Shown one piece after another: positions 8,336 through 16,344 of a DNA stretch of 64,000 bases. A program made the position numbers and the translations under genes. Under the pieces are notes generated by a model. That model did not search any database, had not been told where the DNA came from, and saw only the letters and a program-made list of their open reading frames with translations. Numbering within the stretch: the stretch's first letter is position 1; every line of letters begins with the position of its first letter. This DNA comes from Suilimivivens sp964393865 (GTDB taxonomy: Bacteria; Bacillota; Clostridia; Lachnospirales; Lachnospiraceae). The DNA lies in NCBI GenBank assembly GCA_964393865.1, contig CAYMUW010000006.1:25564-89563 (forward strand). The letters are read 5' to 3'.

Positions 8336-8363
8336 ATTATACAAAATTATTGCAGGATTGCAA
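8336..8363 (-). promoter_or_regulatory. Promoter of the dehydrogenase-deaminase-ahcY unit
   Basis: On the minus strand TTGCAA (8363-8358), a 16-bp spacer and TATAAT (8341-8336) form a good vegetative promoter about 90 nt before the first gene. The 279-bp divergent gap also has TTGACA at 8437-8442 on the plus strand, inside the palindrome TGACATGTCA, a weak candidate for the EamA gene. Nothing else is seen there. Confidence 0.6.
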
Positions 8364-8528
8364 AGCATGTCCGTCGGTCTTATTGCTCGCAGAGACAAAT
8401 GCAGCCAGATTTTGCATTTCAGGATACTTCACATTCTTGACATGTCATCCGCCTCGTGATACCCTTCGTTTGAACTCCTTTTACTCTGGAGCTTGTATCA
8501 AAAGCATAAAACAAAGGATCTGTTATTT

Positions 8529-9419
8529 ATGGAAACATCATCCAATTCCGAACATTCAGCAAAGCTTAAATTAATATCCGCCATGATTGCATTTGGAACC
8601 ATTGGAATTTTTGTACGTTATATTCCTCTTTCCTCCAGCATGATTGCCCTGGTCAGAGGTATTGTAGGCACCCTTTTTCTCATTCTTGTTACCCTGCTTC
8701 AAAAAACCTGGATTTCCGGTGCCGCCGTCAAAAAAAATTTACTCCCCCTATGCCTTTCCGGTGCTTTTATCGGAATCAACTGGATTTTGCTTTTCGAGTC
8801 CTACCGCTATACCACAGTTGCAACCGCTACCCTGTGCTACTACTTTGCGCCTATATTTGTGATAGTAGCTTCTCCCTTTCTCTTAAAGGAAAAGCTGACC
8901 TTCAAAAAAATTCTTTGCATTTTAGGCGCCTTAATCGGAATGGTACTAATCTCCGGCGTTGTTCAAAATAAGGGGATTAACTTATCGGAAATGAAAGGAA
9001 TTTTCTTCGGCATCGGAGCGGCTGTTTTCTATGCCAGCGTTATCCTTTTAAATAAAAAAATTAAGGATATTTCCGCATACGATAAAACCATTATGCAGCT
9101 TACAAGCGCATCTGTGGTACTGCTTCCCTACACCCTGCTTACCGAAAACCGGGCGGATATTTCCTTAACTCCAACTGCTGTTATACTGCTTCTAGTGGTA
9201 GGTATTTTGCACACCGGCATATGCTATACCCTTTATTTCGGTTCCATGCGGTATCTGAAAGCACAGACAGTAGCAATTTTCAGCTATATTGACCCTGTTG
9301 TGGCTATTATTTTATCCGCACTAATCCTCCATGAAAAAATGGATTTGTTCAGTATTTTAGGAGCCGTAATGATACTTGGCTCCACATTAATCAGTGAATT
9401 GAAGCCCCGTCAAAAATAA
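8529..9419 (+). CDS. EamA/DMT-family membrane transporter
   Basis: A 296-residue member of the drug/metabolite transporter superfamily, made of two EamA repeats of five membrane helices each. Repeat 1 runs from LISAMIAFGTIGIFVRYIPL to GALIGMVLISG. Repeat 2 begins KGIFFGIGAAVFYASVILLN and ends FSYIDPVVAIILSALILHE, the conserved last-helix motif of this family. A longer frame begins at 8493, but the ATG at 8529 has AAAGGAT about 10 nt upstream. Amino acids or related metabolites are common substrates, and its place directly before the trp operon hints at amino-acid traffic. It has its own transcription unit, so that link is speculative. Confidence 0.85.
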   Translation: METSSNSEHSAKLKLISAMIAFGTIGIFVRYIPLSSSMIALVRGIVGTLFLILVTLLQKTWISGAAVKKNLLPLCLSGAFIGINWILLFESYRYTTVATATLCYYFAPIFVIVASPFLLKEKLTFKKILCILGALIGMVLISGVVQNKGINLSEMKGIFFGIGAAVFYASVILLNKKIKDISAYDKTIMQLTSASVVLLPYTLLTENRADISLTPTAVILLLVVGILHTGICYTLYFGSMRYLKAQTVAIFSYIDPVVAIILSALILHEKMDLFSILGAVMILGSTLISELKPRQK

Positions 9420-9423
9420 AATG

Positions 9424-9452
9424 TTGACATTTTTCCCTTTCAGCAGTATGAT
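9424..9452 (+). promoter_or_regulatory. trp operon promoter
   Basis: TTGACA (9424-9429), exactly 17 bp, then TATGAT (9447-9452). Transcription should start near 9459, giving a leader of about 350 nt that contains the T-box. Confidence 0.85.
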
Positions 9453-9459
9453 TATTGTA

Positions 9460-9745
9460 AATTTAATATTTAAACCGTTGAAGCGGAGATAAAGGTAATG
9501 ATGCTCCCACAGAGAGCCCGTGTTGCTGAGATCGGGCGGAAAACAAGTTATCAAATGGACCGCGGAGGGTGCAGTGAAAGATATATGATATATATTTAGT
9601 ATTCTGCAACGTGATGGCATACGTCAGTTGCCGGGGATATGTTGGTATCCTGAAAGCGTACAGCTGCAACTGTAAATCAAGGTGGCACCGCGGATTAGAT
9701 GATTCGTCCTTGACAGAAAGAAATTTCTGTCAAGGATTTTTTTAT
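9460..9745 (+). ncRNA. Tryptophan T-box leader
   Basis: The gap 9420-9812 holds a T-box riboswitch. It has a stem I region with the AGAGAG bulge motif near 9515, a candidate specifier codon TGG (Trp) at 9556-9558, and the conserved T-box AAGGTGGCACCGCGG at 9679-9693, whose UGGC bulge pairs with the acceptor end of uncharged tRNA. The competing terminator has stem TCCTTGACAGAAA (9707-9719) with TTTCTGTCAAGGA (9724-9736) and then seven Ts. Uncharged tRNA-Trp should stabilise the antiterminator and let transcription proceed into trpE. The T-box and terminator are certain; the specifier fits the downstream pathway. Confidence 0.93.
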
Positions 9746-9812
9746 GGTTACGCCTATTCAACGTCTTTCGGATTTTACATAAACAAAAACAAAGATTAAG
9801 GGAGGAACTCAC

Positions 9813-11285
9813 ATGACATTAACAATACAACCGTCCGTGGAAGAACTGCAGAAGCTTAAAGCGCAGGGAAATTACCGTCTGGCCCCTGTAAGCGCCGAAA
9901 TTTTATCCGACATCAAAACCCCTATTGAGGTTTTGAAGATATTAAAAAATATTTCCAGCCATTGTTACCTGTTGGAATCCATTTCCGACAATGAAAAATG
10001 GGGACGGTACACCTTTTTAGGCTATGAACCCAGCCTTGAGATCAGCTGTGTCAACGGTCAAATGAAGGTAGGCTCTCTGTCCTTTGAAACCACAGATCCC
10101 GGCAAATACATCCGGCAGGTGATTGAAGAGTATAAAAGCCCCAGATTTTCCTATCTTCCTCCCTTTACCGGAGGTCTGGTAGGATACTTCTCCTACGATT
10201 ATCTGAAATATGCAGAGCCTTCCCTTAACCTGGACGCCGAGGACACGGAGGGATTTAAGGATGTGGACCTGATGCTTTTTGATAAGGTAATTGCTTTTGA
10301 TAACTTCAAGCAGAAAATTATCTTAATTGTAAACATTGAGCTTGAAAATCTGGAAACGGAATACAACAGAGCGCTTCTTACCCTTAAGCAAATGGCTGAT
10401 TTGATTGAAAACGGAACCCCCGTGAAAGAAAATCCGGGCAAATGCACCACTGACTTTCAGCCTTTGTTCCAGAAAAAAGAATACTGCGCTATGGTGGAAA
10501 AGGCAAAGCATCATATCCGGGAAGGAGATATTTTCCAAATTGTGCTTTCCAACCGTATGGAAGCCGGCTTTGAGGGAAGCCTTTTGAATACCTACCGGAT
10601 ACTTAGAACCTTAAATCCTTCCCCTTATATGTTTTATTTTTCCAGCAGTGATATGGAAGTGGCCGGCGCCTCCCCGGAAACATTGGTAAAGCTTGAGGAC
10701 GGCGTTCTCCATACCTTCCCTCTTGCAGGGACCAGACCCAGAGGAAAAACACCGGAAGAAGATCTTGCGCTTGAGAAAGAGCTGTTGGCAGACCCCAAGG
10801 AACTGGCGGAACACAATATGCTGGTGGATCTTGGCAGAAATGACATCGGCAAGATCAGCAAATTCGGTACGGTATCAGTGGAAAAATACCACAGCATTGA
10901 ACGATACTCCCACGTTATGCATATCGGTTCCACCGTCCGGGGGGAAATCCGTGACGGACAGGATGCGCTTTCCGCTATTGACTCCATCCTGCCTGCCGGC
11001 ACCTTATCCGGCGCTCCAAAAATCAGAGCCTGCCAGCTTATCAATGATTTGGAAAACAACAAGCGGGGCATATACGGAGGGGCTATCGGCTATATTGATT
11101 TTACCGGCAATCTGGATACCTGTATTGCAATCAGAATTGCCTATAAGAAAAACGGTAAAGTATTTATTCGAAGCGGTGCCGGTATTGTGGCGGACTCCGT
11201 TCCCGAAACGGAATATCAGGAATGCATTAACAAGGCAGCCGCAGTCGTAAAAGCAATTTTAACCGCGCAGGAGGTGAACTCATGA
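9813..11285 (+). CDS. trpE: Anthranilate synthase component I
   Basis: 490 residues. TrpE converts chorismate and ammonia (delivered by TrpG) to anthranilate, the first committed step of tryptophan synthesis. The N-terminal domain carries LLES and FLGYEPSL of the tryptophan-feedback site. The chorismate-binding domain shows FQIVLSNRMEAGF, FPLAGTRPRGKTPEED, EHNMLVDLGRNDIG, SHVMHIGSTV and LPAGTLSGAPKIRA. A clear site GGGAGGA lies 8 nt before the ATG. It is the first gene of the T-box-controlled operon, and its stop overlaps the trpG start by four bases (ATGA), indicating translational coupling of the two subunits. Confidence 0.97.
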   Translation: MTLTIQPSVEELQKLKAQGNYRLAPVSAEILSDIKTPIEVLKILKNISSHCYLLESISDNEKWGRYTFLGYEPSLEISCVNGQMKVGSLSFETTDPGKYIRQVIEEYKSPRFSYLPPFTGGLVGYFSYDYLKYAEPSLNLDAEDTEGFKDVDLMLFDKVIAFDNFKQKIILIVNIELENLETEYNRALLTLKQMADLIENGTPVKENPGKCTTDFQPLFQKKEYCAMVEKAKHHIREGDIFQIVLSNRMEAGFEGSLLNTYRILRTLNPSPYMFYFSSSDMEVAGASPETLVKLEDGVLHTFPLAGTRPRGKTPEEDLALEKELLADPKELAEHNMLVDLGRNDIGKISKFGTVSVEKYHSIERYSHVMHIGSTVRGEIRDGQDALSAIDSILPAGTLSGAPKIRACQLINDLENNKRGIYGGAIGYIDFTGNLDTCIAIRIAYKKNGKVFIRSGAGIVADSVPETEYQECINKAAAVVKAILTAQEVNS

Positions 11286-11866
11286 TTTTGCTTATTGACA
11301 ATTATGACAGCTTTTCTTACAACCTGTTCCAGCTGATTGGCTCTATTGATCCTGATATTAAGGTCATTAGAAATGATGCCTGTACCATAGAGGACATTAG
11401 AAACATGAAACCGGATTCCATTATTATTTCTCCCGGCCCCGGCCGCCCGGAGGATGCAGGTATTTGCGTTGACGTAGTCAAGGAGCTTGGCAGCAGCTTT
11501 CCGATTTTAGGCGTATGTCTCGGGCATCAGTCCATTTGTAAAGCATACGGTGCAACGATTTCTTATGCCAAAGAGCTGATGCACGGAAAGCAATCCGATA
11601 CTTCTCTGGATTCTGACTGTCCTCTTTTTACCAACTGTCCGAAAACCGTACCGGTAGGCAGATATCATTCCCTTGCGGCATTGCCGGAAACTCTTCCCGA
11701 CTGCCTGAAAGTAACCGCCAAAACAACGGACGGGGAAATCATGGCGGTACAACATGTAAAGTATCCGGTATTCGGCCTTCAGTTCCACCCGGAATCCATT
11801 CTTACTCCCAACGGAGGAACCATGTTGGAAAATTTCTTAAACACAGCAAAGCAATTTAATAAATAA
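11282..11866 (+). CDS. trpG: Anthranilate synthase component II (glutamine amidotransferase)
   Basis: 194-residue class I glutamine amidotransferase that supplies ammonia to TrpE. The catalytic Cys is in LGVCLGHQSI, the His-Glu pair in QFHPESI, and the oxyanion region in SPGPGRPEDAG. The N-terminus MILLIDNYDSFSYNL is diagnostic of TrpG/PabA proteins. It is a stand-alone subunit, not fused to TrpD. Because it lies within the trp operon it is the tryptophan enzyme, but it could also serve a para-aminobenzoate synthase, as in many Gram-positives. Confidence 0.96.
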   Translation: MILLIDNYDSFSYNLFQLIGSIDPDIKVIRNDACTIEDIRNMKPDSIIISPGPGRPEDAGICVDVVKELGSSFPILGVCLGHQSICKAYGATISYAKELMHGKQSDTSLDSDCPLFTNCPKTVPVGRYHSLAALPETLPDCLKVTAKTTDGEIMAVQHVKYPVFGLQFHPESILTPNGGTMLENFLNTAKQFNK

Positions 11867-11898
11867 AGATATCAAAATAGAAAGGATAGGTAGCAAAA

Positions 11899-12915
11899 AT
11901 GATTAAAGAAGCGATTGCAAAGATTGTAAACAAAGAGGATTTGACTTATGACGAGGCATATGCAGTTATGAATGAAATTATGAGCGGAGAAACCTCTCCC
12001 ACTCAAAACGCTGCTTTTCTGGCTGCTTTGTCTACCAAAAGCGCACATGCAGAAACCACGGATGAGATTGCAGGCTGCGCATCTGCTATGAGAGCGCTTG
12101 CCACAAAAGTAGAGCACAATATGGATGTTCTGGAAATTGTAGGAACCGGCGGTGACGGTGCACACAGCTTTAATATTTCCACCACCTCTGCTCTTGTCAT
12201 TGCTGCAGGCGGTGTCAAGGTAGCAAAGCACGGAAATCGTGCTGCATCCTCTAAAAGCGGCGCTGCTGACTGTCTGGAAGCTCTTGGCGTTAATATTGAT
12301 TTATCTCCCGAAAAATGTGTGGAGCTTCTTGATAAAGTGGGAATTTGTTTCTTCTACGCACAAAAATATCATACTTCCATGAAATATGTAGGTGCAATCC
12401 GAAAAGAACTGGGCATTCGCACCGTGTTTAACATTCTCGGCCCCTTAACCAATCCCGCTTCACCTTCCATGCAGCTTTTGGGCGTCTATGATGAATATCT
12501 GCTGGAGCCCTTAGCCCGAGTACTTACCAGCTTAGGCGTAAAACGGGGTATGGTGGTTTACGGACAGGATAAGCTGGATGAGATTGCTGCCAGCTCCCCT
12601 ACCTCTGTTTGTGAGATTAATCAGGGAGAATACAAAACCTATACCATTAAACCGGAAGATTTCGGCATGACCCCTTGTAACAAAGAGGATCTGGTAGGAG
12701 GCAGTCCGGAAGAAAATGCCGCTATCACAATCGCTATTTTACAGGGCGAACAGGGCCCCAAGAGAAATGCAGTTCTCCTAAATGCCGGCGCTGCCCTTTA
12801 TATCGGCGGAAAGGCAGAAACTCTTGCCGACGGCGTGAAGCTTGCTGCAGAGCTGATTGACAGCGGAAAAGCGCTTCAAACTCTGAAAGACTTCAAGAGA
12901 GAAAGCAACCTGTAA
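11899..12915 (+). CDS. trpD: Anthranilate phosphoribosyltransferase
   Basis: 338 residues. TrpD transfers phosphoribose from PRPP to anthranilate. The family motifs are GTGGDGAHSFNISTTSALV (PRPP and anthranilate site), KHGNRAASSKSGAADCLEALG, and NILGPLTNPASP. The length is normal for the family. It lies 32 nt after trpG with GGTAG upstream of the start. No anomalies seen. Confidence 0.97.
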   Translation: MIKEAIAKIVNKEDLTYDEAYAVMNEIMSGETSPTQNAAFLAALSTKSAHAETTDEIAGCASAMRALATKVEHNMDVLEIVGTGGDGAHSFNISTTSALVIAAGGVKVAKHGNRAASSKSGAADCLEALGVNIDLSPEKCVELLDKVGICFFYAQKYHTSMKYVGAIRKELGIRTVFNILGPLTNPASPSMQLLGVYDEYLLEPLARVLTSLGVKRGMVVYGQDKLDEIAASSPTSVCEINQGEYKTYTIKPEDFGMTPCNKEDLVGGSPEENAAITIAILQGEQGPKRNAVLLNAGAALYIGGKAETLADGVKLAAELIDSGKALQTLKDFKRESNL

Positions 12916-12947
12916 AACAGATATCAGTATAGAAAGGTCAATGACAC

Positions 12948-13754
12948 ATGGCAACAATTTTAGACACCATAGCCGACTATGCGAAAGAACGGGTTGCGGC
13001 CGCCAAGCAGACTCTGCCTCTTGCAGAGCTGAAGGCGCAGGCCCTTTCCATGGACTGTAATACCGGCTTTCCCTTTGAAAAGGCTCTTCGGGAAGGCGAT
13101 ATCAGCTTTATCTGCGAATGCAAGAAAGCTTCCCCCTCCAAAGGACTTATTGCCGAAAATTTTCCCTATGTCAGCATTGCAAAGGAATACGAGGCGGCAG
13201 GCGCTTCCTGCATTTCCGTTTTGACAGAGCCTAAATGGTTTCTGGGAAGCAACAGCTATTTAAAGGAAATTACACAGGCTGTTTCCATTCCCTGCATCCG
13301 TAAGGATTTTACGGTGGATGAATATATGATCTACGAGGCAAAGCTTTTGGGCGCCAGTGCTGTACTTTTAATCTGCTCTCTTTTGCCGGAAGAAACCCTT
13401 CGGGAATATATCGGCATCTGCGATCAACTTGGCTTATCCGCACTGGTTGAGGCCCATGACGAGGAGGAAATTGCCTCCGCCGTCCGTGCAGGGGCCCGCA
13501 TCATCGGTGTGAACAATCGAAATTTAAAGGATTTCACGGTGGATGTGCACAATAGTGAAAAACTCCGCCGTCTGGTACCTGAATCCGTTATTTTTGTGGC
13601 GGAAAGCGGCATTCAGACTGCTGCCGATATTGAAGTTTTGCGGCATGGCGGGGTAAACGCCGTGTTAATCGGAGAAACCTTAATGAGAGCGCCGGATAAA
13701 AAAGCCATGCTTGACACCCTTAGGGGAAAGGAGGCCTCCCATGACAAAGGTTAA
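12948..13754 (+). CDS. trpC: Indole-3-glycerol-phosphate synthase
   Basis: 268-residue (beta/alpha)8 enzyme that closes the indole ring from carboxyphenylamino-deoxyribulose phosphate. Catalytic residues are seen in FICECKKASPSKG (Glu and Lys), CIRKDFTVDEYMIYEAKLLGA (Lys), and the phosphate-binding VNNRNLKDF and VAESGIQTAAD loops. It overlaps the trpF start by 14 nt, which suggests coupled translation. It is a separate protein here, unlike the TrpC-TrpF fusion of enterobacteria. Confidence 0.97.
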   Translation: MATILDTIADYAKERVAAAKQTLPLAELKAQALSMDCNTGFPFEKALREGDISFICECKKASPSKGLIAENFPYVSIAKEYEAAGASCISVLTEPKWFLGSNSYLKEITQAVSIPCIRKDFTVDEYMIYEAKLLGASAVLLICSLLPEETLREYIGICDQLGLSALVEAHDEEEIASAVRAGARIIGVNNRNLKDFTVDVHNSEKLRRLVPESVIFVAESGIQTAADIEVLRHGGVNAVLIGETLMRAPDKKAMLDTLRGKEASHDKG

Positions 13755-14343
13755 AATCTGCGGCCTGAAATCTATGGAGGATATCTCCTATGCCAATGAA
13801 TTAAAACCCGATTATATCGGCTTTGTATTCTTAAAGGGCAGAGCAAGATATGTTTCACCTGAACTGGCAGCGGACTTCAGAAAGGCTCTCGACCCCTCCA
13901 TCCCTGTCGTAGGCGTATTTGTCAACGAACCGGTTGAGCAGGCAGCAGCCCTTTTTCAAAGCGGAACCATTCAGATCGTCCAGCTTCACGGACAGGAAGA
14001 CGAAGCTTATGTAAGGACCTTAAAGGAGCTTTGCGGCTGTTCTGTCATAAAAGCTTTTATCATTAAAACCAGGGAAGATATTGAAAGGGCTCTTTTGTTC
14101 CCCTGCGATTACCTTCTGCTTGACAACGGACTTGGAACGGGAGAAAGCTTTGACTGGTCTTTGATTCAAAATATTAAAAAGCCCTTTTTCCTTGCCGGCG
14201 GCTTAACCCCCGACAATGCGGCAGAGGCCATCAAGCTTGTTCATCCGTTTGCCCTGGATGTCAGCTCCGGCGTGGAAACGGAAGGAAAAAAGGACTATCA
14301 GAAAATGAAAGCATTTATTCATGCAGCTGGTGCTGTACATTGA
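13741..14343 (+). CDS. trpF: Phosphoribosylanthranilate isomerase
   Basis: 200 residues. TrpF performs the Amadori rearrangement between TrpD and TrpC. The catalytic Cys is in VKICGLKSMED and the general acid Asp in LLLDNGLGTGESFDW. Phosphate-binding loops are LAGGLTPDNAAEAI and LDVSSGVETEGKKD. An earlier ATG at 13711 exists, but the one at 13741 has AAAGGAGG upstream and gives the canonical MTKVKICG start. The gene starts inside the end of trpC. Confidence 0.96.
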   Translation: MTKVKICGLKSMEDISYANELKPDYIGFVFLKGRARYVSPELAADFRKALDPSIPVVGVFVNEPVEQAAALFQSGTIQIVQLHGQEDEAYVRTLKELCGCSVIKAFIIKTREDIERALLFPCDYLLLDNGLGTGESFDWSLIQNIKKPFFLAGGLTPDNAAEAIKLVHPFALDVSSGVETEGKKDYQKMKAFIHAAGAVH

Positions 14344-14375
14344 ACAATTTTTAATAAATGAAAAGGAGGCAGATC

Positions 14376-15566
14376 ATGTCACAATCAAAAGGACGCTTTG
14401 GAGTTCACGGCGGACAATACATTCCCGAAACTCTGATGAATGCCGTTATTGAACTGGAAAGAGCATACAACCACTACAAGGATGATCCCGAATTTAACCG
14501 GGAGCTTACCACTTTACTTAATGAATATGCCGGCCGCCCCAGCCGCCTTTACTATGCGGAAAAGCTGACAAAGGACCTTGGCGGCGCCAAAATCTACTTA
14601 AAGAGGGAGGATTTAAACCATACCGGTTCCCACAAAATCAATAATGTACTTGGGCAGGCCCTTCTTGCCAAAAAGATGGGGAAAACCAGACTGATTGCCG
14701 AGACCGGAGCTGGGCAGCACGGTGTGGCAACCGCCACCGCCGCCGCTTTACTTGGCATGGAATGCGTGGTTTTCATGGGAGAAGAGGACACCAAGAGACA
14801 GGCTTTAAATGTTTACAGAATGAAGCTTCTCGGTTCCGACGTTATCCCTGTTAAAACCGGTACAGCAACCTTAAAGGATGCAGTATCCGAGGCTATGCGG
14901 GAATGGACCAGCCGTATTGACGATACCCATTACTGCCTTGGTTCCGTTATGGGGCCTCATCCCTTCCCGACCATTGTAAGAGATTTTCAGGCTGTAATAT
15001 CCAGAGAGATTAAGCAGCAGATTATGGAACTGGAGGGACGGCTTCCCGATGTTGTCATGGCCTGTGTGGGAGGCGGCAGCAATGCCATGGGAACCTTCTA
15101 TCATTTCATTGAAGATAAGGATGTAAAGCTGATCGGGTGTGAGGCAGCAGGCCGGGGAATTGATACCTTTGAGACTGCAGCTACCATCAATACCGGAAGA
15201 CTTGGTATTTTCCACGGTATGAAATCATACTTCTGTCAGGATAAATACGGTCAGATTGCCCCCGTATATTCTATTTCCGCCGGACTTGACTACCCCGGAA
15301 TCGGCCCGGAGCATGCATGGCTTCACGATACGGGCCGGGCAGAATATGTACCTGTTACGGATGACGAAGCGGTAAATGCCTTTGAATACCTTTCCCGGAC
15401 AGAAGGCATCATTCCTGCCATTGAAAGCGCACATGCCGTTGCTCACGCAATGAAGATTGCCCCCGCTCTTTCCAGGAATCAGATTATTGTTATTACCATA
15501 TCCGGACGAGGGGATAAGGATTGTGCAGCCATTGCACGTTACAGAGGGGAGGATATTTATGAGTAA
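14376..15566 (+). CDS. trpB: Tryptophan synthase beta chain
   Basis: 396-residue PLP enzyme that condenses indole with serine. The PLP lysine lies in HTGSHKINN, the phosphate-binding loop is GGGSNAMG, and GAGQHGVATATAAA and EGIIPAIESAHAVAHA are typical of the TrpB1 class that pairs with TrpA. An in-frame ATG at 14358 lies just before the AAAGGAGG ribosome site, so the ATG at 14376 is the true start. The last eight bases overlap trpA. No anomalies. Confidence 0.97.
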   Translation: MSQSKGRFGVHGGQYIPETLMNAVIELERAYNHYKDDPEFNRELTTLLNEYAGRPSRLYYAEKLTKDLGGAKIYLKREDLNHTGSHKINNVLGQALLAKKMGKTRLIAETGAGQHGVATATAAALLGMECVVFMGEEDTKRQALNVYRMKLLGSDVIPVKTGTATLKDAVSEAMREWTSRIDDTHYCLGSVMGPHPFPTIVRDFQAVISREIKQQIMELEGRLPDVVMACVGGGSNAMGTFYHFIEDKDVKLIGCEAAGRGIDTFETAATINTGRLGIFHGMKSYFCQDKYGQIAPVYSISAGLDYPGIGPEHAWLHDTGRAEYVPVTDDEAVNAFEYLSRTEGIIPAIESAHAVAHAMKIAPALSRNQIIVITISGRGDKDCAAIARYRGEDIYE

Positions 15567-16329
15567 GATTAAAGAAGCCTTTGCTCACGGAAAGGCATTT
15601 ATTCCATTTATTACCTGCGGCGATCCCGATTTGGAGACTACAGAAAAGATCGTTCACAGCATGGTTTCCAAGGGCGCAAATTTAATTGAGCTGGGAATTC
15701 CCTTTTCAGATCCTACCGCAGAAGGTCCCGTTATTCAGGGCGCTAACATCCGTGCACTTGCAGGCGGTGTTACAACGGACAAAATTTTTGACATGGTCAG
15801 AAGACTTCGCAGAGATATTACCGTTCCTATGGTTTTTATGACTTATGCCAATGTTGTATATTCCTATGATGCGGAAAAATTTATCGGCACCTGTGCGGAA
15901 ATCGGTATTGACGGACTGATCCTTCCGGATCTTCCCTTTGAGGAAAAGGATGAGTTTGCTCCTATCTGCAAAAAGTATGGGGTAGATTTGATTTCCCTGA
16001 TTGCGCCTACCTCTGAAAACCGCATTGCCATGATTGCAAAGGAAGCGGAAGGTTTTATTTACATTGTATCAAGCCTTGGCGTTACCGGCGTGCGCAGCGA
16101 AATCAATACGGACATTGCCTCTATTGTAAAGCTGATTAAGGAAAATACGGATGTACCCTGTGCCGTAGGCTTTGGTATTTCCACTCCCGAGCAGGCTGCA
16201 AAAATGGCATCCATCTCGGACGGCGCTATTGTAGGTTCCGCTATCATAAAGCTTGTTGCCCAATATGGAAGGGATGCGGCCGGACCAGTGGGAGAATATG
16301 TAGAGAACATGACAAGAGAGCTGCATTAG
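15559..16329 (+). CDS. trpA: Tryptophan synthase alpha chain
   Basis: 256 residues. The alpha subunit cleaves indole-3-glycerol phosphate and passes indole to TrpB. The start is the ATG at 15559 (MSKIKEAF), with GGGGAGG upstream inside trpB; earlier in-frame codons lie deep inside trpB. The catalytic Glu is in LIELGIPFSDP (residue 44, equivalent to Glu49). The usual Asp60 position, in 'DGP', is Glu55 here (TAEGP), a conservative change. Phosphate-binding segments VSSLGVTGVR and AVGFGIS are intact. Last gene of the operon. Confidence 0.96.
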   Translation: MSKIKEAFAHGKAFIPFITCGDPDLETTEKIVHSMVSKGANLIELGIPFSDPTAEGPVIQGANIRALAGGVTTDKIFDMVRRLRRDITVPMVFMTYANVVYSYDAEKFIGTCAEIGIDGLILPDLPFEEKDEFAPICKKYGVDLISLIAPTSENRIAMIAKEAEGFIYIVSSLGVTGVRSEINTDIASIVKLIKENTDVPCAVGFGISTPEQAAKMASISDGAIVGSAIIKLVAQYGRDAAGPVGEYVENMTRELH

Positions 16330-16343
16330 CAGCTCTCTCTTTT
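16315..16343 (+). terminator. trp operon terminator
   Basis: AGAGAGCTGC (16315-16324), the loop ATTA and GCAGCTCTCT (16329-16338), followed by CTTTT. The stem includes the trpA stop codon, so termination is immediate. The next gene converges 1-2 nt later. Confidence 0.88.
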
Positions 16344-16344
16344 A

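Noticed and set aside
8437..8465. TTGACA followed by TACCCT as promoter of the EamA gene
   Set aside because: The -35 is good but the -10 matches poorly, so it was mentioned but not listed as a feature.
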